Shown: one piece after another, positions 11,205-22,479 of the stretch
Numbering within the stretch: position 1 is the stretch's first letter
How the letters are laid out: the number at the start of each line of letters is the position of its first letter
From: Eucalyptus grandis
Taxonomy: Eukaryota; Streptophyta; Magnoliopsida; Myrtales; Myrtaceae
DNA length: 64,000 bases
Reading direction: 5' to 3'
Assembly: GCF_016545825.1 (NCBI RefSeq)
Contig: NC_052615.1
Coordinates: forward strand, 25,913,088-25,977,087
Translations under genes and position numbers: made by a program
The notes under the pieces: model-generated
What the model saw: the letters and a program-made list of their open reading frames with translations, nothing else
Told to the model about the DNA's origin: nothing
Database searches by the model: none

Positions 11205-13327
11205 TGTTTTTGGGCTGAAGCAACTTCTACAGCATGTTACATTATAAATAGAGTTTTTCTAAGGCCTATTCTGGAAAAAACCCCCTATGAACTATTCAAA
11301 GAAAAGAAGCCTATTGTTTCATATTTTCATGTATTCGGATGCAAATGTTTTATACTGAAAAATGCAAATGATCGAGTTGGTAAGTTTGAAGAAAAGTCAG
11401 ATGAAGGCATCTTCCTTGGATATTCAACCACAAGCAAAGCATACGCAGTCTACAACAAGAAGACTCAAACAAAGGAAGAATCAATGAATGTTAAATTCCA
11501 AGATTCTATGCAAAATGAATCCATTCGGACTCATCTTGAAGAATCTGAACTCGCTCCGGACTCTACAAAGTCTAAATCTTAGGAAATAGCTCGGACTTTG
11601 AAGGACCAAAGAACAAGTGACTCGTTGAAGATTCAAGTGAAGGAAGTGACCATCAATCGACAAATTAACCAGCAACTGGAAACATAAGTCCAAACATCCC
11701 AAAGATCTTATTATTGGCGACATCAATGAAGGAATTCGCACAAGATCCAAAAGGCGCGAAGAGTCTAGTGCTTTGTGGCTCTTATTTCGAAATAGAACCC
11801 AAAAACATAGAAGAAGCTTTATCGATGAAAGCCGGATTGAAGCTATGCAAGAAGAGCTCGCAATTCGGTATCAATGATATCCGGGAATTGACTCCTAAAC
11901 TAAAAGGTAAGTCTGTTATTGGAGCTAAATGGGTTTTCAAGAACAAGATGAACGAGAAAGGAAAAGTCATAAGAAACAAGGCAAGACTCGTGGCCAAGGG
12001 ATACACACAAGAAGAAGGGATAGACTATGACGAGACTTACGCACTAGTAGCAAGGTTAGAAGCAATTCGATTATTACTTGCTTTTGCTTGTTATAAGAAT
12101 TTCAGGTTATTCCAAATGGATGTCAAAAGTACCTTCCTAAATGGATTCATCCATGAGGAAGTCTATGTGGAACAACCACCTGGGTTTGAAGACCCAAGAA
12201 AACTAGACTCAGTATTCAGACTCAAAAAGGCCTTATATGGCTTAAAACAAGCACCTCGAGCTTGGTATGACAGACTGAGTAAGTTTTTAAATGAAAATGG
12301 TTTTGTTAAAGGTAAAGTAGACACTACACTTTTTATTAAAAGAGAAAGCAAGAGTTTTCTACTTGTTCAAATATATGTCGATGATATTATTTTTGGATCC
12401 TCTAATGAAAGTCTCAGGCAAGAAATTCTCTAAGACTATGCATGATGAATTTGAAATGAGCATGATGGGTGAGTTAACCTTCTTTCTTGGACTTCAAGTG
12501 AAACAACTAAAGGAAGGAACTTTTATTTATCAAGAAAAATATGCTAATGATATTGTTAAAAAGTTTGGACTGGACAATTGCAAAAAGGCCGATATACCAA
12601 TGTCAAGTTCCTTGAAGATAGACAAAGATGAAGGAGGAAAGAAAGTCGACCAAAAGTTATACAGGAGTATCATTGGTTCACTTCTTTATCTTACGCTTCT
12701 AGACCTAACATTTTGTTTAGTGTTTGCATTTGTGCCGGATTTCAAGCGACCCTAAAGAATCTCATTTAAATGCTGCAAAGCGTATTATCAAATATATTGC
12801 ATCAACTTTAAGCTTTGGTCTCTGGTATCCTAAAAGGGGAGACTTTACTCTTCTTGGATACTCAAACGCAGACTTAGTCGGATGCAGAGTTGATAGAAAG
12901 AGCACCTTAGGTACCTGTTAATTACTTGGAGGCAGGACAGTGTCTTGATTTTCAAGGAAGCAAAGTACAGTAGCTCTCTCTACAGCGAAGCGAGTATGTA
13001 GCTCTCGGAAGTTGTTGTTCACAAATTCTGTGGATAAAACAATAGCTAAGAGACTTTGGAATTGAAGATTCATGCACGGAAATTAAATGTGACAACACCA
13101 GCGCAATCGATCTCACCAAAAATCCAATTCTTCACTCAAGAGCAAAGCATATAGAGATTCGACATCACTTCATTAGAGATCATGTTCAAAATGGAGAAAT
13201 TATGATTCGGTTTGTCGACTCAAAGAACCAACCGTCGGATATATTTACAAAGCCTTTGGAGAAAAATCAATTTGAAATTATCCGTTCCGGACTCAACATT
13301 TTGAGGTTTGAAGAAGTTAAAGTCTAG
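11205..13327 (+). pseudogene. pol of element B, second part: integrase end, reverse transcriptase, RNase H
   Basis: The integrase C-terminus (FHVFGCKCFILKNANDRVGK) runs to about 11580, then a stop-broken linker. The reverse transcriptase at about 11890-12750 has [50 protein letters not shown] and the catalytic YVDD at 12374-12385. A frameshift follows near 12430. The RNase H remnant at about 12760-13327 retains the readable pieces HSRAKHIEIRHHFIRDHV and FTKPLEKNQFEIIR but has several shifts, and ends near 13325. Domain order confirms Copia. The gene cannot be translated as one product. Confidence 0.9.
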
Positions 13328-13750
13328 AGACTCTCGGACTCGACAAATAAGACTTTAACTACAAGACTTTGACTGTAAGTTATTCTCTCTCTAATCTCAT
13401 CTTGAAAAGGTACGTTCATCAACCGTGTTTGATTATTGTTATCTCAACCGCTATCTTTAATTAACGTGATTATTGCAACGTTTCCTTTTGAAAAAGGAGT
13501 TATTTTGAAATTACCATTTTTTTTTTCAAAAAAGGCAGTTATTTTTAAGGCATCTTTTCACTTTCCATTACGACGTTTGATATCTCCTCCTTTCGACGGT
13601 CTTATATACAGTCGGTTTCTTTTTGCTTAACTCCAAAACCCTAAAAAGCACCAATCTGCCATTCCTATTTTCCTCTCTTATTTAATCTTCGAAAAAGTTG
13701 TCATCTTTCTTGGGAAAGTCAAGCAAGGAATCTTTCAAAGACTAAGAAAG
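13328..13750 (+). other. Spacer between pol and ORF3 of element B
   Basis: About 420 bases without a reading frame lie between the pol stop region and the ORF3 start. The stretch is T-rich at 13515-13550. No splice or promoter signal can be assigned. Confidence 0.5.
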
Positions 13751-15838
13751 ATGTCGTCTTCAAGAAAGTCTTCGAGGATCGCAAGCAAGGGACCACGGCG
13801 AATGAGTGAGGGGCCTACGCACTTCGATCTCACTCAAGAAGAAGTGTCTCCAAATCGTAGCGAGTCCACCACATTCTCAGCAGCGTCATTCTCCTCCATC
13901 TAGTCCTCAAGATGTTGATCATCAACAAAAGGAAGAAATCATTGAAGATGCAGATCCTATAAGAGTTCAAAGGCCCTCTTTTATTTATAAGTTGTATCGT
14001 GCTTTAAAAGGGACTAGTACTCCATTGAACTATGTCGATGATTTTCTTAAGGACAAAGGATATGGAAATGAATATATCTTTTGCGAAAAATGGAAAGTTT
14101 GGGAATTGCTCGTAAGGGGTGGCGAAGAAACCCTTGCGAATATCCCAAGTGATCCTCGTGATTGGGGATTTAATCCGATAGATGGGAATGATGATGACAA
14201 ATTGTACAGCCAATTTCAACCGAGAATGGGTGTTGCGGTGGAAATTGGAGGAAAAAGGGGAGAGTTGTTTAGATCGAAGGAACATAAGGATCTATACTCA
14301 AAACTGCTGAAGCGTGGGGTGATAAACCCTAGGAGTGTGGATTTTGATTTTCTGGGTGCTGTGAATGTGAACTTGAGGGAAAAGTTCGGTCATCTTCAAC
14401 TTGAAAAATTCTGCTCTGACACTACGTAAGCCTATCCTCAACTAACTGCATATTTCTATTCAAATCTTAGTTTCTTGGATGCGAATAGATTCTCTTTCAG
14501 TGTCAAAGATCAAGACTTTGTAGTGGATATGGATATGCTAGCAAATGTGTTAGGAGTTGAGAGGGGAAGATATCAACGGATCAAAGTTTCTATTGCTCGT
14601 ACTACATTGGAACTTGTTAAGGACAGGAGAACAGAGGAAAAGATTTCCTACTCAAGGATGAGTGCATTTAACATTTTGCTTCACAAGATTGTGATCAATT
14701 GCCTTAGATCGAAATCAACTTCCAAGATTGATGTTTCAAGTTCAGAGGCAAAGCTGATGTATGCCATCATCACTGGAAAAAGGTTTTCTCTTCCTCACAC
14801 TGTTATGTTCCACATGTATAGAGCAGTGATGAAGGACATAGGTCAACTTTCTTATCCAGGTCTTGTGACGAAGTTATTCAGACATCTGAACATTCAGCCT
14901 CCGCAAATTTTTTGTGTTCGATCGTGCGATCATATGGTGGTAGGACTGAAAATGGTGACTAAAATGCGTCTGAAGGAACTAAGCAAGGCGTTGGAGAAAT
15001 TCAAGGAGAAGACTCCAGTCAAAACTCATCAAATCTCTTCTGCAGCAAAAAGAAAAGGGAAGGAGCCCATGGATGCTCCATCCAAGAGAAGAAGAGCTCT
15101 CATCGTTGAGGATGAAGATGATGAGGAAAACATCACCATTTCTGCATTGAAGAATCTGAGTCGTTCTGTTCCAGAAAGACTCGAACAAAGGGACCGAAGA
15201 AAGAGAAGAGAAAGAAGCAGAGGAAAAGAAACGGAGGAAAGAGAAGAAGAAGAAGAAAGAGATGCTTTGAGAAAGAGAGAGTTGAAAAAGAAGAAGAGGA
15301 GAAAAGAGATCAAGAAGAAGGAGAACATGAGGAGCACTCTTCTCCACCTGAAGGCATGGAAACAGGGGGAGATCAAGAGAAAAGAGGAATGTCCTCATAT
15401 CCTGCAACCAATGAGGGAGTCAGTCGATCTCCAGCAGATCCAGAGGACGTTTATGCCTCTCAATTTCCCCGAGGAAGGTCATGATGTTTCATCGCCAAAT
15501 CTGCGTGATTATGCTGATCTCGCCATCGTCGCATTTACTCCATCGGATCGTGCCGACGCTAGTACGCGCACGTATAATTCAGCAGATTTTTGCGAGTTAT
15601 GGATATTCTCTTGGAGATGTAAGGTCGATATATGCATTGGGATGCGAAGTTCGAACTTGCGAATGCGAGTCAAGCTTCTTCGGTTCATTGAATGATCGAG
15701 ATCCAAGCCCTTTCTCTTGATTCAGGCTAATGCTAAGGGTGAGGATGTTGCACAACCGAAAGAAGACTTGAAAAGGCTGGAAGGCATCGTTCGTCAATGG
15801 GAGATTTCCAGCTTGTTCGTGTTCCTAAGCATTCTTGA
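13751..15838 (+). pseudogene. ORF3 of Copia element B, nearly full length, frameshifted
   Basis: It begins at ATG 13751 with MSSSRKSSRIASKGPRR, a basic N-terminus also seen in C and D. The N-terminal half is readable at 13806-14429 (SFIYKLYRALKGTSTPLNYV). The central part runs 14475-15150 and includes SRMSAFNILLHKIVINCLR. A basic AAKRKGKEP/KRRR patch, a Lys/Glu-rich coiled coil at 15170-15330 and a C-terminal part ending at TGA 15836-15838 follow. Frameshifts lie near 13860, 14430, 15170 and 15590 onward. The family length would be about 690 residues. The basic N-terminus and KRRR patch could be nuclear signals (inference). The function is unknown, and this is the place where Sireviruses may carry an envelope-like ORF, although I see no membrane segment. 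Confidence 0.82.
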
Positions 15839-15879
15839 CTCCACTCCATTTTCATCTCAACCTTTTTTTTTTATGCGAC

Positions 15880-15893
15880 AAAAAGGGGAGAGA
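15880..15893 (+). other. Upstream polypurine tract of element B
   Basis: AAAAAGGGGAGAGA lies about 40 bases after the ORF3 stop, in the same place as the tract at 1878-1890 in A. Confidence 0.6.
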
Positions 15894-15929
15894 TGCGAGA
15901 TTTAAAACTTTGAACTTAAATTTGTCGAG

Positions 15930-16349
15930 CTTTTGGCTTGTTTGGTTTGTGGTTTGTTTTGACTTGACTTGTGTGTCTGGATGTGGACTGAATTTGGGAC
16001 TTGGATTTGACTGCTTATATTATTAACTACTATTGATATCTTATGGATGGCTTTATTGCATACTAGACTAACCTATTTTCTGTGGTTGCAGATTCTAGTG
16101 TTATTCATTTAGCCATTTATCTCTATAAGATATGCATATGCTTTTGGCTTGTTTAGTTTGTGGTTTGTTTTGACTTGACTTGTGTGTCTAGATGTGGACT
16201 GAATTTGGGACTTGGATTTGACCGCTTATATTATTAACTACTATTGATATCTTATGGATGGCTTTATTGCATACTAGACTAACCTATTTTCTGTGGCTGC
16301 AGATTCTAGTGTTATTCATTTAGCCATTTATCTCTATAAGATATGCATA
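15930..16349 (+). repeat. 211-base tandem duplication before the 3' LTR of B
   Basis: Unit 1 (15930-16140) and unit 2 (16141-16349) both begin CTTTTGGCTTGTTT and end ATAAGATATGCATATG, and they are nearly identical. Element A has a single copy of this untranslated segment (about 1900-2115), so the duplication arose in B. Confidence 0.85.
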
Positions 16350-16413
16350 TGTGTTTGAGAAATGTTTTGTAGGTCAAAGTTATCCAAATCTGCAGGAAAG
16401 TTTTGTCACCATC

Positions 16414-16426
16414 AAAAGGGGGAGAT
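16414..16426 (+). other. LTR-adjacent polypurine tract of element B
   Basis: AAAAGGGGGAGAT immediately precedes the LTR start TGTTGGAG at 16427. Confidence 0.85.
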
Positions 16427-17356
16427 TGTTGGAGAAATCATCTTGAAGTGTTTTGAAGTTGACAAAACGTTTCCATCGCCCTAGTCGAAGGCTTGCGGAC
16501 TACGCTATTTAAAGTCCGAAGACCTCCCGACAGCCGACTCAAGACTCAAAGTCTATCCTCATTGACGGTTTCTAATCCGTTGAAGAAAGGCTATCCCGAA
16601 CTGGATGTTTCATTAAGGATGTGACCTTATCGACTGGAGAAGATCTCTTGGCTGGATATGACATGGCGGAATCCTTTATTTGATCATAATTGATTCGAAG
16701 ATTAAGGATCCGATGATTGGCAAAGTATACTTAGAAGGTTCTACTTATGGAAACCGAGATCCTGATTATAAGGGCGAACATGATTGATGGGCTATCGACA
16801 TATTCCTTTAATAGCTCGAATGATCTTCCTAATTGATTCCGTCCAACGGGTAGATTGGAGGAATTCCTTTGGTAAGTGCCAACGGGTATGATGGCATGAA
16901 GGAGTATATAAGGAAGACGTTCCAGTTGTTCTAGAGGGTGCACGATAGAAGAATTCCAAAGTCTGAAGCTCCTTGTTCTTAGACAATTCATTTGTTGAGC
17001 GAAATCTTGTAAACAAAAGAGAGTCTATATTTGTGAGAAACCTTGAGAAAGTGTGGTAGAACATCTACACTTGGAATCAAGGAAAAGCTATGTTGTAACT
17101 TCTCTTTTGTTCATAGTAAAATCCAGCCGGTGGGGCAATGTCGGTGCGGAAGAGTGGACGTAGGCTTGGAATAAGCCGAACCACTATAAACCTTGTGTTC
17201 AATTTTCTCTTCCCTACTTTTTACTTTACTTTGATCGTATTTTATTAATCAAGAGAGAAATTCCTTTCTATCGTTTGCCTAGAATCACTTCCGTATCTCG
17301 AGAAATTATTTGTGTACCTATTCACCCCCCTCTAGCTGCTTATACTAGCTATCTCA
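16427..17356 (+). repeat. 3' LTR of Copia element B
   Basis: A 930-base LTR, TGTTGGAGAAATC to GCTATCTCA, with TATATAAG at 16905-16911. It matches the truncated 5' LTR at 3113-3391 very closely over the shared part. Confidence 0.93.
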
Positions 17357-19184
17357 CCATCAATGTTTATTATTAAATAAACTCTCTTAGCCTTTAATTA
17401 AACATGCTTTAAATTAAACAAACATCCTAATCTAATTCACAATTAAATAAACTAAACTAATCACCTAAGCTTACTTAACTTAGGCTAAGCACACTTAGGG
17501 CATCATAAACAGTCTAATCAAGGTTTAGTGAGCTAAACTCACCGGATTAACGAGCCGAGAAGACCAAAACGACGAGGACGACGCGAGGATCAACTTTTCT
17601 CAAGGCGGGCCGAGCATTCAGGGTCGGGAAGCCGGCCAAAATGGGCCAAAACCGGGCTGCCATACCCATTTTCTAACTCCCTGCTCACTGCTGGTTGAGG
17701 CCGACGGAGGGCTGCTCCGGTGCTGGTCCGGGCGGAGGAACGGCGGAGAAGGACCGGCGGGGCTTGGACTGGCCGGTGGGGAGGTCAACGGTGGCGAGGA
17801 CGAGCCCCGACAGCTCCTGGAACTCACGGATCGAGACAGACAGGGATGGCCAGGCGCAGGTGGTGGCATGAGCGGGTAGTGGCGCGAGAGGGCGGTGAGG
17901 AGAGCGGCTGTGCGAGGCGGCGGATGGCGCACAAGCGGCAGACGGCGGTCCGGCTGGGCTGCAGCTAGCTTCGACATTCTCGTATTTGCTTTGGGGATGT
18001 CGAGCAGCAACCGGAGATGGAGGAGAGAGGGAGGCGGTGGTGCGGGTGGTGGTGCGGCGGGCGGCGAGTGGCCCGGCGGTGCGAACGGTGGTGGCGAACG
18101 GCGGTGGCTCCGGAGGCGTGCAAGCGTGCGTCGAGCGAAGGGGAGGCCGGTCGGTTGCTGCTGCTAAGCTTCCTTCTCCAAGTCCAAGGAAGAAGATGAA
18201 GATTGAAGTGAGAGGTGCTTTTTGGGGACCAATGTGCATTCGACACTTGTCAACATCCCATTTGCTTTGGCCCCAACCATAACATAAGGTGACATCACAT
18301 TCCACTAACTTCAAATCTCCCACAGCAATTCTCCAATGGGTCCAATTTCTTTTTCCGCCGTGGCACACCAATTTTTAAACTTTGTATCTCATATTCTTCA
18401 ATTCTCTTCTAATTGAACCAAATTGAACTCCATAAAATTAATCCAATGTCACCACACTTCAATTCACATCTTCACTTGTCCATAGAACCAACTTAAGTCT
18501 CAAAAGCACGACCAAAGCGGGCCTACTAATTTCTCGAGCCAAATTAGCCATTCTTTGATTTAATTACTGAAAAATTCTGATTACATGAAAAATCTTCGGA
18601 AGATAAGTCAATGATCCTAAAATGATTTGTGACACACCAGGACTTCCAATTTCTGAATTCGATCTCAATTCCACGGTTAATTTCACTTTGACACGATACT
18701 AGCGCGGCCCAACCTACCTAGTAGCCTTTAGAAATTTTCATGCATTTGACCTGTGGTTGATCATCTCAAGCCACAATGTACATCTTTGAAACATTGGCGA
18801 CTTTCGGTTGTCGGGGTAATCTCAAGGTTTCAAATATGAACACAGGGTACTCAATCGACAGAAAAGTCAGTCTAGTGCCGATCGACAAGATTGTGTAATT
18901 TGGTGGAATCACCCACACCTGATCACATGCCTCTATCGAGTCAACCTATCTCCGATCTCTAATCGATTGTTAATTGTACTGTAATGACCCTTGCAGATTA
19001 GCTTGGTCGAAAGATCACTTCCTGATCAAATTCTCGAGTCTGATGCATTAGAATTTCTTAACAGTTTTGCTTGATAGACTAGTTTTCACATGAGTGGCCG
19101 ACTCAAGGAAAAGAACTATATGCGTGCCAACGAAATGCCCGTCTCAATTTATTGAAAATAGAATTGGAAAATCGGGATGTCACA
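17357..19184 (-). repeat. 3' LTR of Gypsy element (minus), truncated by Copia B
   Basis: It matches 25083-26914 in order. It contains the GC-rich core (about 17600-18180) and ends at TGTCACA 19178-19184. ORFs over the core on both strands are accidental. The missing part corresponds to 23842-25082 of the other LTR. Confidence 0.9.
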
Positions 19185-20342
19185 ACTCTTCCTCTCTTAT
19201 AAAATTTTTGTCCTCGAAATTTAAACATTTACCAATTCTTAAACAAAAAGGTGGGGGTACAGTCGTCTCATATAATCTTCTCTTTCTCAGGTTGCTCCTT
19301 CTATACCAATGCTGCCAGATCACTGCTATCTTGCCCAAACCACTTCGGATCCAAAATACTAAACACTTGCCCACTTAAAATTCCAAAGGTCTTCAACACA
19401 AAATCTGAGAAGCTAAACTGGCGATTATGAGCAGTCTCTAAACTGTCTCTGATAATTGCAACTGAATCACTGATTTCTAACCCAACTCTGGACCTGCGAT
19501 TTTCTAATCTCTGATCGCATCTCAACCGACTGAAGTCCTGTACACTCTACTATGCATTGATTAAAAAGAAATTATTTGACTGATATGCTAAAACTGGAAA
19601 CCTCTGGTCAAGATCTAATATAACTCTGACACTGATCTTGGTAACTACAATCACTGACTACTATCTGTTATGCACTGCTTAAGAAAGAACCATTTGAAAG
19701 CTCTGCCAACTTGGAACATCTGATCTAGATTTGAAATATAATTCATCCCTAGCACTCCATACAGATGATTTATATGATATACACACACTTCGGTATACTT
19801 ATTCTAGTCGAGATCTTTTCGTACTGTACTAAGGTGAGTTGACTCTGATCATTTGTCAAACACAACCCCATAAGGAATCAATACTTTTCTCGACTCCTTA
19901 ATAACGTGTTATAACATTCCATCATGCTATACTTCTATTCCCACATAGGACTCTCTTAAGTGCTTGAAAAAGCTTTCCTGACTTACATTACTAAATTCTC
20001 ACTTATTGATACATCCAACACTTACAACTTGATCGGTGATATCCATCTTCATACCGATCTACCAACCCCGATGATATAGATTTTGACTCATCTTCGTCTT
20101 TGTCACGGACAACACCGGGTTGCTATGATGAGCTTCCCATAAGATCTCTTCTTTAATCTCAGTATCGTCAATTACACACAATCATCATCAGAACCTTAGC
20201 GTTCTGTCTTCAGAAGTCTAAAAATCAACATCTCTCTCATCTGCATTCTCTTATAGAGTTTTCTGAATTTATGAATCTGTCCACTGAAGCATTTTGATTA
20301 TGATATGAACTTTCGGCTCAATTCTGAGGGTAGTCATAAGAT
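19185..20342 (-). other. Gypsy internal region, no recognisable coding
   Basis: The stretch lies between the RNase H remnant and the 3' LTR, where integrase is expected. I find no integrase zinc motif or D,D,E residues on the minus strand. The first bases (19185-19200) form, on the minus strand, the purine-rich tract AAGAGAGGAAGAGT next to the LTR. The rest is degenerate. Confidence 0.6.
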
Positions 20343-22471
20343 TTAAAGGTGGCTTACCTTAGATTTGAAAATCGAATTTCGAACTTTCTTAAATAAGATC
20401 CAATCCTTGAGTACCAACTGTGCAACTAAGGACTCTTGACTCAGTGCATCTGCAACTTTGCTCTCCTTTCCAGAGTGATACAAAACATCATAGTCATAAT
20501 CCTTAAGGAGTTCCATCCAGCAATGCTGTCTCATATTCAACTCCTGAGGTCTCAACTGACGGGACGCATATGTAACAACTCTATCATGCTGTATCAACAC
20601 ACAACCCAATCCTTTAAACGACGCATCACTGTAGATCTCATAACTTCTAGGACCAGGTGGAATGATCAGCACAGGTGCGGTAGTCAGCTTCTGCTTAAGC
20701 TCTTGAAAACTACACTCGCACTTGTCTGTTCACACGAATTTCTCTTCCTTCCTTAGTAGTCTTGTCAATGGCGATGCTAACACTGAAAAACCCATATACA
20801 AACTGTCTGTAATACTTTGTTAAACTCAAAAAACTTTTGATCTCTAGGGGTGATCGGTTCCCGGTTCGGTCCGGTTCCAAGGTGGAACCGAGAACCGGAC
20901 CGGGAGAATCGATTCCCAATTTTGGGAACCGTGGACCGGACCGTTGGTCTTAGGACCGAGAACCGGACCGTCCAAAAGAATTGGCACTTTCTTTTTTCAC
21001 TAAAGAATGACCATTCACTAAAGAATAATCATGCTCCGGACCGATCAATCAAATTCGGTTTCCGAGCAATCTAATAAAACTACTCACACATGTTTCCACG
21101 TGCAAAATATTCAAACTTCACTTGTGTGAATATCAATCATAGTTTATGTGTTTCATGCTTAATTTTAAGCATAAAACCAATGAACAACGTGATTAAAGGT
21201 TGTGCTTGGCTTAGGTTTTATAGACAATCTCTCTTCTACACTTTGAATGTTTAGTCGATATGAGACTTTTTAAGGCTTGAAGTGCCTTGTCATTTGCAAG
21301 TGAGGGGAGCAAGAGAGTGTGTGAGCATGAGGAGAGTTTTTCTATAAATAAAGAGTAACAACAAGAGTTTTGGTGGTCTCTTGGCCACATAAGAGGTTGT
21401 TACCTAAATTGCAATTCCGATTGCAATAAGTTTCATATATAATATTCATATATTATATGTGTTTATATATTATATGAATATAAAGTATATATAAAAATTT
21501 GGTCCAGTCCGGTCGGTCGGTCGGTCCTGGTTCCCACCTTGGAACCGGGAACCGGACCAACCGCCACCGGTTCCAAGATTAGGAACCGGGAATCGGACCG
21601 CCGACCGTGGAACCACCCAAAACCGGCCGGTCCGGTCCGATTTAGTCCGGTTTCGGTTCGGGCGGTTTCCGTTACACACCCCTAACCGCTTCAATCTCGG
21701 ACGGGTTTACGAAGATTCCTTTTCCTGAAATCACGTGACCTAGGAACGCAATACGAGTCATCCAAAACTCGCATCTGCTAAGATTATTGTAAAATCCAAA
21801 AGCACTCAAGGTCTGAAATACCATCCCCAAATGTCTCTCGTGCTCCTCAGCACTCTTTGAACACACTAGGATAACTTCAATGAACACGATCACAACTTAT
21901 TCAAGTACCCTTAAACATTTTGCTCATTAGACCCAAACAAATAGCTATGGTGTCCATCAAACCATACGGTATTATAGTGAACTCATAACCGCCGTATCAA
22001 GTGCGAGATGCTAACTTCGGTACGTCTTTCTTCCTGATTCTCAACTGATGATACCTTGACCTTCAATCAATCTTGAGGAATATCGATGTACAAACACAAT
22101 GAACCAACTTTCTTCTTCACGAATAGAACGGGTGCTCCCCAAGGTGATGCACTGGAACGTATGAATCTCCTATCCCACACTTCCTACATCTGCACCTTCA
22201 GTCCTTTTAACTCAGGTAACAACATCCAGTAAGGAGCCTTAGAGACTAGCTCTATTCCGAGTGCTAATTCAATCACGAACTCTATTTCTCTTTCTGACAT
22301 CAAACCTAACAATTCTTCAGAAAATACCTCAGGAAAATTATGTACCACGATTATGTTCTCCATATTTGGCTCCTCAACTGACGCATCCATTACAGCTGCC
22401 ATATAAATTAGGCAACCTACATCCATAAACCAGGTCGTCTTTAGTAACGAACAACAGGGATTGAAGGTCAT
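20343..22471 (-). pseudogene. Gypsy pol remnant: reverse transcriptase and RNase H
   Basis: Read leftward. At 22471-22184 the RT entry region shows FPEVFSEELLGLMSEREIEF and APYWMLLPELKGLKVQM. At 21893-21685 the late RT shows ILVCSKSAEEHERHL, RCEFWMTRIAFLGHVIS and NPSEIEAV. After the inserted element, 20844-20790 continues with EIKSFLSLTKYYRQF. RNase H (20672-20343) shows SYEIYSDASFKGLGCVLIQ and VTYASRQLRPQE, then jumps to a later part containing DVLYHSGKESKVADALS, so its middle is deleted. Many stops lie between 22180 and 21900. RT-RNase H order and motifs are Ty3/Gypsy. The copy is inactive. Confidence 0.85.
20845..21684. mobile_element. hAT-like non-autonomous DNA transposon inside the Gypsy RT
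   Basis: It starts TAGGGGTG and ends CACCCCTA, an exact 8-base terminal inverted repeat. Inside each end are clusters of GGTTCCCGGTTCGGTCCGG-type motifs in opposite orientation (20855-20970 and 21500-21665). Such ends with GGTTCGG-like subterminal repeats are typical of plant hAT derivatives. The middle (21000-21490) is AT-rich and has no transposase. About 40 bases of RT coding seem lost at the insertion point and no clean 8-base target duplication is visible. Confidence 0.65.
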
Positions 22472-22479
22472 TTTTGACT

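Larger units (their letters stand above)
3113..17356 (+). mobile_element. Copia element B, nested and interrupted by a LINE
   Basis: Plus-strand Ty1/Copia element in the order truncated 5' LTR (3113-3391), tRNA primer site, gag, protease, integrase, reverse transcriptase, RNase H, ORF3, purine tract and 3' LTR (16427-17356). A LINE at 6128-11192 splits the integrase. Removing it leaves about 9.2 kb plus the missing LTR part, near the 9.3 kb of complete element D. Integrase before reverse transcriptase defines Copia. ORF3 and the doubled purine tract suggest the Sirevirus lineage. All reading frames are broken. The base run after the element, CCATC at 17357-17361, matches the uninterrupted Gypsy LTR near 25083-25087, so B sits inside the Gypsy LTR. 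Confidence 0.92.

Noticed and set aside
17618..18371. Long overlapping open frames on both strands (also 25327-26098)
   Set aside because: They fall in the GC-rich core of the Gypsy LTR, occur in many frames at once and are not conserved in frame between the two LTR copies.
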